DNA of 64,000 bases from DATAUK01 sp036268295 (GCA_036268295.1 DATAUK010000047.1:62001-126000); one strand, 5' to 3'. Counted from the stretch's first letter, positions 17,368 to 29,977 are shown. The notes: generated from the letters alone by a model not told the origin. Numbers and translations: made by a program.

Positions 17368-19178
17368 CAGCCGGCATCCCGGTTCGTCACACCGAGGCAG
17401 AAGCCGTAGCCGGGCAGCTCGCTCGCGTCAGCCAGGCGACCGGGCCATGCGGAGTCGATCACGCGGCGCGAGAGGCCGGCGGAATCGTCGCTGGGCAGCG
17501 GCCGGGGGTCAGCGGAGAAGTTCAAAGCCACGACAGACATCGTCGTCGACGAGCGACGGCGGATCGTCAGCACCCCGTCCACGACGGCCGCATGCGACTC
17601 GATGATATTGGGGTCGGTCAGCACCGGATGGCGATGTCTGCGCTCAATCAGCTCCCGGTACAAGGCGAGCATCGCTCGGCCCGACTCGCTTCCCCGCTTC
17701 GACCGGTCGAGGCGGGCGGCAACGAACGTCTCGGGGCTCGCCGGATCGAAGCTGTCGCCTCCCCGGCCGAACTCCGCGGCTCGGCCTGCCCGCACCGCAT
17801 CGAGGAGATCGGGCTCGCCATGATCGACGAAGTAAGGGAACGGGGCGGTCTCGGCGTACTCCTCGCCCATGAACAGCAGCGGGACGAACGGCGAGAGCAA
17901 GACGGCGGCCGCCGCCAGCCGCACGACGGCGGGCTCGACGAGCGAGGTCAGCCGTTCGGCGCCGGCGCGGTTGCCGATCTGGTCGTGGTTCTGCGCGTAC
18001 ACCACGAAGTGGTCGCTCGCGATCGACCTGGACGGTGCGCCGTGGCGGCGGCCACGGAAGTCGGAGTACTCGCCCTGGTAGGCGAAGCCGTCGTTGATCG
18101 CGCGCGCCAGCAGCTCGAGCCCGCCGAAGTCCCGGTAGTAGCCGTTTCGCTCGCCGGTGAGGACGGCGTGCAGCGCATGGTGGAAGTCGTCGTTCCATTG
18201 ACCGCCGAAACCCAGGCCCCCGAGGCTGGCCGGCGATACCACCAGCGGGTTGTTGTCGGCGCTCTCGGCGATCAGCGCCAGGCGGCGGCCGAGCTCTGCC
18301 GAAAGCGCCGCCACTGCTGCGGTCAGCTCCCGGAGGAACGGCGATGCCGTCGGGTCGACGATGCCGTGGATGGCGTCGAGTCGCAGACCGTCGATGCGGA
18401 AGTCGCGCAGCCACATCAACGCGTTCTCGGTGAAGTAGTGCCGCACTTCGTCCGACCCGGCTTCGGCGACGTTGACGGCCGCGCCCCACGGCGTTGCGTA
18501 CACGTCGGTGAAGTAGGGGCCGAAGCTGCCGAGCACATTCCCTTCCGGACCGAGGTGGTTGTAGACGACGTCGAGGATGACGGCGAGACCGCGCTGATGG
18601 CAGGCGTCGACGAACCGCTGGAAGCCGGCCGGACCGCCGTACGAGTGCTGAGCGGCGAACGGAAAGACGCCGTCATAGCCCCAGTTACGGCCGCCGGGGA
18701 AGGCCGCGACCGGCATCGGCTCGACGGCCGTCACCCCGAGGTCGACCAGTTCGTCGAGATGACGGATCGCGGCGTCGAAGCTGCCGTCCTCGGTGAAGGT
18801 GCCGACATGCATTTCGTAGATGACGCTCTCTGACAGCGGCGGCGCGGAGAAGTCCTGGTCGGACCAGCTGAACCGGCTGGGGTCGTAGCCGCGGGACGGC
18901 CCGTGCACACCGTCGGGTTGCCATCGCGACGCCGGGTCGGCGAGAGCGGCGCCCTCCGCCGTGACATAGCGGTAGTCCGGCGCGTCACCGAGCCCGGTCA
19001 GTACGCCGACGAAGTAGCCGGCGGCGCCGCGCGACAAGGCGGAGGAGGTCTGCGTGCCGTCGGCGTACACCCGCACCGACAGCTCCTCGTGGGCCGGTGC
19101 CCACACGACGAACGACCAGTCACCGTCCCCGACCCTGGTCGCGCCCAGCGGGCCGACCGTTGCTGCTCTATCGATCAA
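17367..19178 (-). CDS. treZ: Malto-oligosyltrehalose trehalohydrolase TreZ
   Basis: About 603 residues. No ATG or GTG fits near the glgB stop. TTG 19178 overlaps that stop as TTGA and gives a normal N terminus, so I choose it with moderate confidence. A short E-set domain (WSFVVWAPAHEEL) precedes a GH13 barrel with DVVYNHLGPEGN, RIDGLRLDAIHGI, LIAESADNNP and YAQNHDQIGNR. It cleaves the alpha-1,4 bond next to the trehalosyl end made by TreY, releasing free trehalose. It lies in the middle of the operon. Confidence 0.93.
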   Translation of the reverse strand: MIDRAATVGPLGATRVGDGDWSFVVWAPAHEELSVRVYADGTQTSSALSRGAAGYFVGVLTGLGDAPDYRYVTAEGAALADPASRWQPDGVHGPSRGYDPSRFSWSDQDFSAPPLSESVIYEMHVGTFTEDGSFDAAIRHLDELVDLGVTAVEPMPVAAFPGGRNWGYDGVFPFAAQHSYGGPAGFQRFVDACHQRGLAVILDVVYNHLGPEGNVLGSFGPYFTDVYATPWGAAVNVAEAGSDEVRHYFTENALMWLRDFRIDGLRLDAIHGIVDPTASPFLRELTAAVAALSAELGRRLALIAESADNNPLVVSPASLGGLGFGGQWNDDFHHALHAVLTGERNGYYRDFGGLELLARAINDGFAYQGEYSDFRGRRHGAPSRSIASDHFVVYAQNHDQIGNRAGAERLTSLVEPAVVRLAAAAVLLSPFVPLLFMGEEYAETAPFPYFVDHGEPDLLDAVRAGRAAEFGRGGDSFDPASPETFVAARLDRSKRGSESGRAMLALYRELIERRHRHPVLTDPNIIESHAAVVDGVLTIRRRSSTTMSVVALNFSADPRPLPSDDSAGLSRRVIDSAWPGRLADASELPGYGFCLGVTNRDAG

Positions 19179-21187
19179 GGCGTCCCGGCCTTGAGCACGA
19201 CCAGGCCGAGCGGCGGCAGGGTGAGCGACACCCGGTGGGAGTAGTCGCCCCATGGCTCGGCAGTGGCCGACACACCGCCGAGATTGCCTAGCCCACTCCC
19301 GCCGTAGAACTCCGAGTCGCTGTTGACCAGCTCGTTCCAGACCCCGCCGGTCGGCACCCCGACCAGGTGGTCGTGACGCGGCACCGGGGTGAGGTTCATC
19401 GAGACCAGCACCGCCTCGCCGGACTTGGCTCTTCGCAGGTAGCTCAGCGTGCTCTGCGCCGCGTCGTCGATCTGCACCCAACCGAACCCGGCCGGGTCGG
19501 TGTCGAGCTCGTGCAGTGCCGGCTCACTGCGATAACACCCGTTGAGGTCCCCGACCCAGCGCAGCAGGCCGCGGTTCGCCTCGTGGGTCAGCACATCCCA
19601 GTCCAGGCTGGTGTCGTGGTTCCACTCGCCCCACTGCCCGATCTCACCGCCCATGAAGAGCAGCTTCTTGCCTGGCTGGGTGTATTGATAACCCAGCAGC
19701 AGCCGCAGGTTCGCAAACTTCTGCCAGTCGTCGCCCGGCATCTTGCGCAACAAGGAACCCTTGCCGTGCGCGACCTCGTCGTGGGAGAGCGGCAGCACGT
19801 AGTTCTCGGAGAACGCGTAGACGCCCCGGAAGGTGAGCTGGTCGTGGTGATGGCGCCGATGGACCGGCTCGCGCTCGAGATAAGACAGCGTGTCGTGCAT
19901 CCATCCCATGTCCCATTTCAGGCCGAACCCGAGGCCGCCGAGCTCGACCGGCCGTGACACTCCTGGCCACGCGGTCGACTCTTCCGCGATGGTCTGGATG
20001 TCGGGGTGATCGGCGTAGATCCCGGTGTTGAACGCCTTGAGGAACTCGACCGCCTCGAGATGCTCGTTGCCACCGTGGATGTTCGGCAGCCACTCCCCCG
20101 GCTTACGCGAGTAGTCGAGATAGAGCATCGAGGCCACGGCGTCGACCCGCAGCGCGTCGGCGTGGTACGCCGAAACCCAGTGGTCAGCCGACGAGGCGAG
20201 AAACGCGCGGACCTCAGGCCGGCCGTAGTTGAAGATCAGGCTGCCCCAGTCCGGCTGAAAGCCGCGGCGCGGATCGGGATGCTCGTAGAGCGCGGCGCCG
20301 TCGTAGCCGGCGAGCGCGAACTCGTCATTCGGGAAGTGCGATGGCACCCAGTCGACGACCACGCCGATGCCGGCCTGGTGCAGCTGATCGATCAGATACA
20401 TCAAGTCCTGCGGCTCGCCGAACCGGTCCGACGGCGCGAAGAACGACGTGACCTGATAGCCCCACGAGCCGTAGAACGGATGCTCCATCAGCGGCAGGAG
20501 TTCCACGTGGGTGAAGCCGGACTCGAGGACGTGCTCGACCAGCAGCGGTGCCACCTCGCGATAGGTCAGCAGCCGGTCGGGACGCTTCGGATCCCGGCGC
20601 CACGACCCGAGGTGAATTTCGTAGATCGAGATCGGCGCGTCGAGAGCGTTTCGCCGGCCGCGCTCGGCCATCCAGTCGGAATCGCCCCACTGGTAGTCGA
20701 GGTCCCAGAGCACCGAACCGGTTCGCGGCGGCGTCTCTGCCCGCACCGCGTACGGGTCGGCCTTCTCCAACCGGTGGCCGTCCCGGCTCGTGATCTGGAA
20801 CTTGTAGACCTGGCCGCGTTTGGCGTCCGGCACGACGCCTTCCCAGATCCCCGATGAGGCCCGCGACGAGAGCATCGCGGTGTCGCCGCTCCAGTCGTTG
20901 AAGTCGCCGATCACCGAGACCGCGGTCGCGTTGGGTGCCCACACCGCGAAGCTGTAGCCCTTGCCGTCCGACATCGGATGCGCGCCGAGCCGCTCGGCCA
21001 GCCGGCGATGGGTGCCCTCGTTGAACAGATAGACGTCCTGGTCGGTCAGCCGGCTGAACGGCTGTCCCTTCTTGTCTGGAGCGGCCTTCTTGTCTGGAGC
21101 GGCCTTCTTGGCTGGAGCGGCTTTCTTTGCCGGCGCGGCTTTGTTGGGCTTGCTGACAGCGGACGTGCGTTTCGCCGTCGGGCTCAT
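19175..21187 (-). CDS. glgB: 1,4-alpha-glucan branching enzyme GlgB with Lys/Ala/Pro-rich N-terminal tail
   Basis: 670 residues from ATG 21187 (ATGA overlap with malQ). The first 40 residues hold repeats of the type KKAAPAKKAAP and KKAAPDKK, followed by a CBM48 domain (YSFAVWAPNATAVSVIGDFN). The GH13 catalytic domain has DWVPSHFP, DALRVDAVASMLYLDY, TIAEESTAWPGV and LPLSHDEVAHGKGSLL. It makes the alpha-1,6 branches on glucan built by GlgE. The basic tail is not needed for the fold and is coded by an 18-bp tandem DNA repeat. The usual separate N1 domain seems absent or replaced by this tail. Confidence 0.96.
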   Translation of the reverse strand: MSPTAKRTSAVSKPNKAAPAKKAAPAKKAAPDKKAAPDKKGQPFSRLTDQDVYLFNEGTHRRLAERLGAHPMSDGKGYSFAVWAPNATAVSVIGDFNDWSGDTAMLSSRASSGIWEGVVPDAKRGQVYKFQITSRDGHRLEKADPYAVRAETPPRTGSVLWDLDYQWGDSDWMAERGRRNALDAPISIYEIHLGSWRRDPKRPDRLLTYREVAPLLVEHVLESGFTHVELLPLMEHPFYGSWGYQVTSFFAPSDRFGEPQDLMYLIDQLHQAGIGVVVDWVPSHFPNDEFALAGYDGAALYEHPDPRRGFQPDWGSLIFNYGRPEVRAFLASSADHWVSAYHADALRVDAVASMLYLDYSRKPGEWLPNIHGGNEHLEAVEFLKAFNTGIYADHPDIQTIAEESTAWPGVSRPVELGGLGFGLKWDMGWMHDTLSYLEREPVHRRHHHDQLTFRGVYAFSENYVLPLSHDEVAHGKGSLLRKMPGDDWQKFANLRLLLGYQYTQPGKKLLFMGGEIGQWGEWNHDTSLDWDVLTHEANRGLLRWVGDLNGCYRSEPALHELDTDPAGFGWVQIDDAAQSTLSYLRRAKSGEAVLVSMNLTPVPRHDHLVGVPTGGVWNELVNSDSEFYGGSGLGNLGGVSATAEPWGDYSHRVSLTLPPLGLVVLKAGTP
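21068..21139 (-). repeat. 18-bp tandem repeat, four copies, inside glgB
   Basis: Four adjacent 18-bp units start at 21068, 21086, 21104 and 21122. On the plus strand the unit is CTTCTTGTCTGGAGCGGC, and the last two copies have diverged. They encode the repeating hexapeptide (A-P-D/A-K-K-A) in the GlgB tail. Such units can change copy number by slippage. Confidence 0.85.
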
Positions 21188-23253
21188 GCGCTCACTTCCT
21201 CGGTCTGCTCGAGTTGGCGTTGTGCGGCAATGGTCGTCAGCACTTTCCTCACCCGGTTGTCATCGACGATCGCGGGCAGGCCACGCGGGAGCCGCCGGCG
21301 CCAGTTCCCGACCGCCGGCCCGGTCCCGGGTCGGTTATCAGGCTCGGTCTCCCCCTCGATGTCAGCGAGGTCGACCATGACGTACGGCGCCGGCCCGGCC
21401 GCCAGCGATCCGATACATGCGGTGAACGCACCAGTCGCGGTCCGGTCCGCGAGCGGCGCTTCGACCGCCGCGACCAGGCAATCGCGGTCACGATGTTCGA
21501 CGATCGCCGCCTGCTGGCTGGTGACTCCGCGGGCCACCCGGTCATCGATGTCCTCGCCATGCCAGAAGGCGGCGAACCTCGGCAGGTCGTGGCTGCCGAG
21601 GGTGGCCATCGACGGCGAAACCGGCTGCGGGAACGGCTCGGTCGCGGTAGCGCTGAATTGGTAGACGAAGCTGTGCAGCATTCCGACCCGATCCATCGCC
21701 GGGCGGATCCCGCCGGACGCCGTACCCAGGTCCTCACCGACGATCACTGCCCCGGCGCGAGCAGCTTCGATAGCGACGATCGCGAGCAGCTCCTCGCTCC
21801 GATAGCGGACGTAGGCGCCTGACTCCGCGCCGGCGCCCGGCGGGATCCAGAACAACCGCTCCAGCCCGAGCACGTGGTCGATGCGGATCGCACCGGCGTG
21901 AGCAAGCAGATGCCGGTAGCAGTCGATCACGTACCGGTAGCGATCCCGGCGGAGCCGGACCGGGTGCAGCGGTGGGAAGCCCCACGCCTGGCCCTGCGGC
22001 GCCAGCCGGTCCGGCGGCGCACCGACGGTTGCGGCAGCGAACAGGCTGGCCCGCGACCAGGTGTCGAACCCGTCGGGATGCACGCCGAGCGGAAGGTCGA
22101 GGTAGAGCGCGGCTCTGGCCCCAATACTGTGATCCGCCGCCGCGGCGAGCTGGTCCGCGGCGACGAACTGCGCGTAGAGGTGATAGCGCTCGGCGCCGTG
22201 GTCGATCGGCCCTGCCGGGAGCTCGCCCGGGCTGCCGCCCCAGTCATGCCAGTCGACGCCGATCCGCTCACCGGTCGCCCGAAACCCGGCGTAGGACGCC
22301 AGTTCAGGATGTCCGGCGAGGAACTCCTCGAACTCGTCGCGGCGGCGAGACGGCTCGCCGAGCAGCTCGGCCGCGCACAGCGTGAGGATGCGGCGCTTTC
22401 GCGCCATCACCTCGCCGTAGTCCACCCGCGGCAACCGGCGCAGCGCCGCGAGCTCGGCAGTGAAGTCAGGCGAGCTGACGATCGCGCGCGCCGCGTCGGA
22501 CCTTGCGAACTCCGGCAACGCCTCGACGTCGATGAACAGCTCGTTGACGAACAGCCGGCTGACCGGGAGGTACGGGCTCGGGTCGACTGGCGTGGCGAAG
22601 GAGGTGGGAAACATCGGAAGCGTGCCGAGGATCTCCCCGCCCAGCATCCCGACATAGTCGGCGAGCTGCGCGAGCTCGGTGAAGGTGCCGACCCCCCAGT
22701 CGGCGCTGCCACGCAGGGCGTAGGCCGGCGCGAAGACGCCGAACGAACGGCTGTCGGGGCTCGAGCGCGCGGGCGGCACAAGGAGCATCGCATCGGCCAC
22801 GAACCCGGGGCCTTCGACTGAGAGCTCGTGATAGCCGGGCGGCAAGTCAAGGGCGGTCAGGTCGACCGACAGTCGTTGCGAGTCGCCGCCGCGGGCGACG
22901 AGATCAGACAGCCCTCGGCGCACCACCTCGCCGTCCTCGCGGGTGACCGAGATCTGGCAGCGAGCCGGCTCGGTGGCGGGTGGCAGGTTGATCTGCGACG
23001 ACAGCATGCCGGCCCGGTCGACGACGACAACCGGTTCGAGCGGCGCCTCGCGCTGATCGCGCTCGAGCTCGGCAAGCAGATCATGCGCGTTGCGGGCCGT
23101 CGACACCGCGATGCCGAGGGCGTTGAGGGTCGCGACCAGCGAGTCGTGAGAGGCGCGGACCCGGCGACCGTTGGAGGCGGTATAGCTGAGCTGGATCCCG
23201 TGTGCGTGGGCCAGCCGGCGCAGCGCATCGGGATCGCGGGCGGCGGACCTCAA
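21184..23253 (-). CDS. malQ: 4-alpha-glucanotransferase MalQ (amylomaltase)
   Basis: About 689 residues. TTG 23253 overlaps the treS stop (TTGA) and fits the frame; I see no ATG/GTG that explains the conserved N terminus better. The GH77 core shows ASYAGFRATGERIGVDW, FPPLHPVRLRRDRY, AIRIDHVLGLERLFW (catalytic Asp), VGEDLGTASGGIRPAM (acid/base Glu) and LGSHDLPRFAAFW. It shuffles maltodextrin chain length in the cytoplasm, supplying primers and acceptors for the neighbouring enzymes. The N-terminal part (about 1-150) is the usual actinobacterial MalQ extension. Confidence 0.93.
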   Translation of the reverse strand: MRSAARDPDALRRLAHAHGIQLSYTASNGRRVRASHDSLVATLNALGIAVSTARNAHDLLAELERDQREAPLEPVVVVDRAGMLSSQINLPPATEPARCQISVTREDGEVVRRGLSDLVARGGDSQRLSVDLTALDLPPGYHELSVEGPGFVADAMLLVPPARSSPDSRSFGVFAPAYALRGSADWGVGTFTELAQLADYVGMLGGEILGTLPMFPTSFATPVDPSPYLPVSRLFVNELFIDVEALPEFARSDAARAIVSSPDFTAELAALRRLPRVDYGEVMARKRRILTLCAAELLGEPSRRRDEFEEFLAGHPELASYAGFRATGERIGVDWHDWGGSPGELPAGPIDHGAERYHLYAQFVAADQLAAAADHSIGARAALYLDLPLGVHPDGFDTWSRASLFAAATVGAPPDRLAPQGQAWGFPPLHPVRLRRDRYRYVIDCYRHLLAHAGAIRIDHVLGLERLFWIPPGAGAESGAYVRYRSEELLAIVAIEAARAGAVIVGEDLGTASGGIRPAMDRVGMLHSFVYQFSATATEPFPQPVSPSMATLGSHDLPRFAAFWHGEDIDDRVARGVTSQQAAIVEHRDRDCLVAAVEAPLADRTATGAFTACIGSLAAGPAPYVMVDLADIEGETEPDNRPGTGPAVGNWRRRLPRGLPAIVDDNRVRKVLTTIAAQRQLEQTEEVSA

Positions 23254-26200
23254 CGGCTCACCTCGAGCAGATCGAGCAGGCCCCGTGCCGGAACATCGGC
23301 CCAGTCCGGCCGGTTGTTGGCCTCGTATCCGAGCTCGTAGATCGCCTTCTCGAACAACAAGAAGTCCAGCAGTCCGGCTAACTCGGTGTGATCCGCGGGA
23401 AGGAATGCCGCACCCGCGGCGATCGCGAGATAGGACCGAAGAAAGGCGCCCGAGACCGCGCGATACCAAAGCGTCAACAGCGGATCGAGGGCGGCGCGCT
23501 CGCGCGACGGGATCAGGTCACGCGAGAGTCGGTTGCCCGCGACCTTCGAGGCATAGTGGAACGACCGGATCATCCCGGCGACGTCCACCAGCGCAGGTCG
23601 CTTCAGCCGACGGCTCGACAGTGGCCGCGCCGGCTCGCCCTCGAAGTCGATGATGACGAAGTCCTTGCCGGTCCACAGCACCTGGCCGAGGTGGTAGTCG
23701 CCGTGACAGCGGATCTTCATCGCCTTGATCGGCGCCTTCATGATCACTTCGAGCCGACTCAGCACCTCGTCCTCACGTGCCAGCAGCTCCTGGATCGCCG
23801 GGGCGGTGTCGGCCAGCGACCGGGCCGAGCGAATCGATCGCCGCAGCAGGCTGCGGGTTCCGTGGTGAAGCGCTCGACGGTCGATCGCCGTGAACGGCTC
23901 CGGGGCGAACGCCGGGTCGGTCGGATCCGAGGCAAGCGCGAGATGCATCTGTGCAGTGCGCCGGCCCAGGATCTCGGCCCATTGCAGGTGCGGTCCGACG
24001 AGCAGGTTCCCGCTCGCCGGCTCGACCTCGGCGGCTTCGAGATGCTGCGCCGGCATCGAGAACATCACCTCATGCGGGTCCGGCCGGGTGATGGTCTCTT
24101 CCAGTCCCCGGTCCAACGCATCGAGCACGTAGTTCCAGCCGTCGCCGTCGTTCGGGACGAACTGCTGCACGACCGCGATGGTCGCGGCCACGTCGTCGGC
24201 TGGACCCTCGCGATATTCCAGTGCGCCGCCCACCACCGGAGACTGGTCGAAGCTGGTGCGCTCGGTCAGGAACCGGCCGACCTCGACGTCGGGGTTGATG
24301 CCCTCCTCGACGCGGCGAATCACCTTGAGCACCAGCTGATTGGCGATTACGACCGAGGTGTTGCTCTGCTCGGTCGAGATCGGCAGCGCCGGCGAGTCGG
24401 CATTTATGCCTTGTCGAAGCTTGCGCAGCGTGCGGGACGGCACGCTGACCAGCCGGCCGGTCTTGCCGGCCAGCTGACGCCGGCTGCCCATCGCCTCGAG
24501 CAACGCCTTGGCGAACGCCGGCTCGGTCAGGCCGTCGTAGATCAGGCCGTGACCCTCGGCGGAGTGAAGCTCGCTGATGATGCTCTCCGGCCGCCACTTG
24601 CGGATCTCTGCGGCCGCATCGCCGATCGCGTGCGACACAGTCAGCACGTAGGTCTCCGGCAGGCCCTGGTCGAGGTGCACATGTATGACGACCAACGAAC
24701 CGACCGTCGCGCCTCGACCGGTGCCTGGCGCGGGGATCGCGATGAGGTCGGCGATCTCGGTGCTGCGGATCCGACGCGACTTGTCGCGGAACCATCGCCG
24801 CTGCGCGAGGTACGACGGCAACACCTGGCTTAGCGGTGACCGCGACGCGGTGCCACGGGTGATGTCGGTCCAGGGCCCGCGTACCGTCAGCACCTTGCCC
24901 TGATCTGCCATAGCGTCGCGGTGCTCGAGGGAGAACCAGTAGAAGCCGTGGCCACCCAGCGTCACGAAATAGGGCAGGTCGCCGACCGCGGGGAACGATG
25001 AGCTGCCGAACAGCTCGACCGGCGTGCTGCCGATGTACTCGGACAGATCGAGCTCGACCGCTTGGGTGAACCGCGACAGGTTGACGACCACGAGGATCGT
25101 CTCGTCCTCGTGGCGGCGCAGGAAGGCGAAGACCTTGCGGTTGTCGGGAAGGAGGATCTCGAGGCTGCCCTTGGCAAATGCGTGGTAGCGGTTACGCAGC
25201 GCGATCAGCCGTCGCATCCACCACAGCAGCGAGCTGGGGTTCTCGTCCTGGGCGGCCACGTTGACCGCCTGGGCGTGATATTCGGGATCGATGACCACCG
25301 GCAGGTAGAGCCGTTGCGGGTTGGCCGAAGAGAATCCGGCGTTGCGGTCGGAGTCCCACTGCATCGGCGTCCGAACCCCGTTGCGGTCACCGAGGTAGAT
25401 GTTGTCACCCATCCCGATCTCGTCGCCGTAGTAGAGGACCGGCGCGCCAGGAAGTGAGAACAGCAGGCCGTTCATCATTTCGATCAGCCGGCGATCGTTG
25501 CCGAGCAGCGGCGCGAGCCGCCGGCGGATCCCGACGTTGATCCGGGCCTGCGGATCCTCGGCGTACACCCGATACATGTAGTCGCGTTCTTCGTCGGTGA
25601 CCATTTCGAGGGTGAGCTCGTCGTGGTTGCGCAGGAACAGGCCCCACTGGCAGTTCGCCGGGATCGCCGGCGTCTCGTTGAGGATGTCCACGATCGGGAA
25701 CCGGTCCTCCTGGCGTGCCGCCATGAACATCCGCGGCATCAGTGGGAAGTGGAAGGCCATCTGGCAGGCGTCACCGTCGCCGAGATATTCGATCGCGTCC
25801 TCCGGCCACTGGTTCGCCTCGGCGAGCAGCATCCGGTCGTCGAAGTTCTCGTCGATGTGACGGCGCAGGTCTTTGAGGAATCCGATCGTCTCTGGCAGGT
25901 TCTCGCAGGTGGTTCCCTCGCGCGCGTAGAGGTAAGGCACGGCGTCGAGCCGGAGCCCGTCGACGCCCATCTCCAGCCAGTAGTCGACGACGTCGAACAT
26001 TGCCTGCCGGACGTCCGGGCTGTCGTAGTTCAGCGCCGGCTGGTGGGAGTAGAACCGGTGCCAGTAGTAGGCGTCCGCGACCGGGTCGAAGGCCCAGTTC
26101 GAGGTCTCGAAGTCGGTGAAGATGATCCGGGCATCGCGGTAGCGGTCCGGGGTGTCACTCCAGGTGTAGAAGTCGCGATGCGCACTGCCCTTCGGCGCGG

Positions 26201-26584
26201 TGCGAGCCCGCTTGAACCAGGGGTGCTCATCGGAGGTGTGGGCGAGGACGAGCTCGGTGATCACCTTGATGCCGCGCTCATGCGCTGCCTTGAGCATCGC
26301 CTTGAAGTCGCGCAGCGTGCCGTATGACTCGTTGACCTTGCGGTAGTCGGAGATGTCGTAACCATCGTCGCGCAGCGGCGAGGGATAGAACGGCAGCAGC
26401 CACAACGCGGTGACCCCGAGCTCTTGCAAGTAGTCCAGCTTTCCGAGCAGGCCGCGGAAGTCACCTATCCCGTCGCCATTGCTGTCGGCAAAGGCGCGGA
26501 CATGTGCCTCGTAGAAGACCGCCTCGGCGTACCACGGCGCCGGCGCACCGACAACCGTCACCGCCTGGGCGCCTCGCGCGGCAC

Positions 26585-26588
<4 letters not shown>
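23250..26588 (-). CDS. treS: Trehalose synthase-maltokinase fusion (TreS-Mak/Pep2)
   Basis: 1112 residues from ATG 26588 (ATGA overlap with glgE). Residues 1-560 are TreS: YEAHVRAFADSNGDGIGDF, GVDGLRLDAVPYLY (nucleophile), RMLLAEANQWPED (Glu) and FLRNHDELTLEMV. Residues about 575-1112 are maltokinase, with the kinase-like motifs CHGDYHLGQVLW and VIIDFEGEPARPLSSRR. TreS converts trehalose to maltose, and Mak phosphorylates it to maltose-1-phosphate, the GlgE substrate. In GH13 region I the usual NHTSD reads AHTSD (Ala116). Fused TreS-Mak proteins are known in actinobacteria; here the partner glgE is directly upstream. Confidence 0.96.
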
Positions 26589-28610
<2,022 letters not shown>

Positions 28611-28615
<5 letters not shown>

Positions 28616-28625
28616 CGGAGGTGAC
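28611..28625. promoter_or_regulatory. Short palindrome at the glgE start
   Basis: GTCACC-GGA-GGTGAC is a perfect 6-bp inverted repeat with a 3-bp spacer that covers the glgE start codon. It lies in the divergent region between glgE and the htrA-like gene. It could be an operator or part of a leader hairpin. It could also be chance in GC-rich DNA. Confidence 0.25.
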
Positions 28626-28753
28626 CTACCCGAACCGTCGCCACCTACACAACGATGTCACCCGTTGCGGAGCGGCCGCGCCGCAACCTCGCTCACATCG
28701 GACTGCCAGGAACGCTTCAGGCTCGATTCACCGGCTGGGTCAACGCTGGCTTC

Positions 28754-29977
28754 ATGAGCGACGAAATCGAGATCCCCGGCCAACAGGCTTTTGCCATCGA
28801 CGAGCCAACCGCGGTCGCTGCGCCGCGGTCCCGACGGCGCGCGATGATCGCAGGCGTGACTGCGGCCGCGGTCGGTGTCGCGTTCGCCGGCTGGGGAGTC
28901 TCGGGTGCGCTGGCCAGCAGCCCAGGCACGGCCGGATTTCCGCACGCCGCGACCTTGGTCGCGGGTTCGTCGGCCAAAGCGTCAGCCGCGGCGAGGTCGG
29001 TGGCGGCTGCCGTCGTCGACATCACCGCCACTGACGGATTCCAGGATCAGGAGGACGAGGGCACCGGCATGGTGATCACCTCAGACGGCGATGTGCTGAC
29101 CAACAACCACGTGATCGACGGCGCCACCTCGATCATGGTGACCCTGACGGGCAACGGGAAGGCTTATCGCGCCGCGGTGCTCGGCACGGACGCGGCCGAC
29201 GATGTCGCGTTGCTCAGGATGGTCGGCGCGTCGAAGCTCTCGACGATCCCGGTTGGCGACGCGACCAATGTGACCAAAGGCATTGCGGTCACGGCCGTCG
29301 GCAACGCTCTTGGGAGAGGTGGCACGCCAAGCATCACGTCCGGCGCCATCACCGGAACCGGTCGCAGCATCACCGCATCCGACGGCAACGGTTCGGCCAG
29401 CGAGCGACTGAGCGGCCTGTTCGAGACCGACGCCGACATCATCTCCGGCGACTCGGGCGGTCCGCTCGTCGACTCCAGCGGCCAGGTCATCGCAATGGAC
29501 ACCGCAGCACAGGAGTCCGGCTCGGGTGAGGGCGGCTTCGAGGACGCGGCGATCACCTCCTCAAGCGATGGCTACGCGATCCCGATCACGACTGCGCTGA
29601 CAATTGCCCGTGAGATCGCAGCCGACAAGGCCAGCTCCACCATCGAGATCGGGACGCCGGGAATCCTCGGCGTACAGGTCGGATCCGACAACGACGGCGG
29701 CTTCGGCGGGTTCGGCTCCTATGGCGGTTACGCCACACCCACCGCGACCGGCGCGGCCGTCGCCGGCGTGGTGTCAGGCAGCCCGGCCGCCGCTGCCGGG
29801 ATCACCGCCGGCGACACCATCACCTCGATCGACGGCACCACCGTTACCACGGCGGAGGCCCTGACGAGAGCGCTCGCGAAGGCCCACGGCGGCGACCGGG
29901 TGTCGGTCGGCTGGGTCGCGGCGGACGGCGCCTCGCACCACGCGACCACGACGCTGATCGCCGGGCCTGCCGCGTGA
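28754..29977 (+). CDS. Membrane-anchored HtrA/PepD-like serine protease with PDZ domain
   Basis: 407 residues from ATG 28754. A longer frame to ATG 28655 is possible, but it would leave only 39 bp to glgE. A short cytoplasmic N terminus with SRRRAMIAG precedes one TM helix (about 35-55). The trypsin-like domain has the triad in TNNHVIDGA (His), DDVALLRM (Asp) and SGDSGGPLV (Ser). A PDZ domain contains GVVSGSPAAAAGITAGD. A Gly/Tyr-rich loop (GGFGGFGSYGGYA) links the two domains. Envelope protein quality control is the family role. Confidence 0.92.
   Translation: MSDEIEIPGQQAFAIDEPTAVAAPRSRRRAMIAGVTAAAVGVAFAGWGVSGALASSPGTAGFPHAATLVAGSSAKASAAARSVAAAVVDITATDGFQDQEDEGTGMVITSDGDVLTNNHVIDGATSIMVTLTGNGKAYRAAVLGTDAADDVALLRMVGASKLSTIPVGDATNVTKGIAVTAVGNALGRGGTPSITSGAITGTGRSITASDGNGSASERLSGLFETDADIISGDSGGPLVDSSGQVIAMDTAAQESGSGEGGFEDAAITSSSDGYAIPITTALTIAREIAADKASSTIEIGTPGILGVQVGSDNDGGFGGFGSYGGYATPTATGAAVAGVVSGSPAAAAGITAGDTITSIDGTTVTTAEALTRALAKAHGGDRVSVGWVAADGASHHATTTLIAGPAA

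Noticed and set aside
17337..18833. 498-codon plus-strand open frame opposite treZ
   Set aside because: It is antisense to treZ, with shadow-type composition and no motif.
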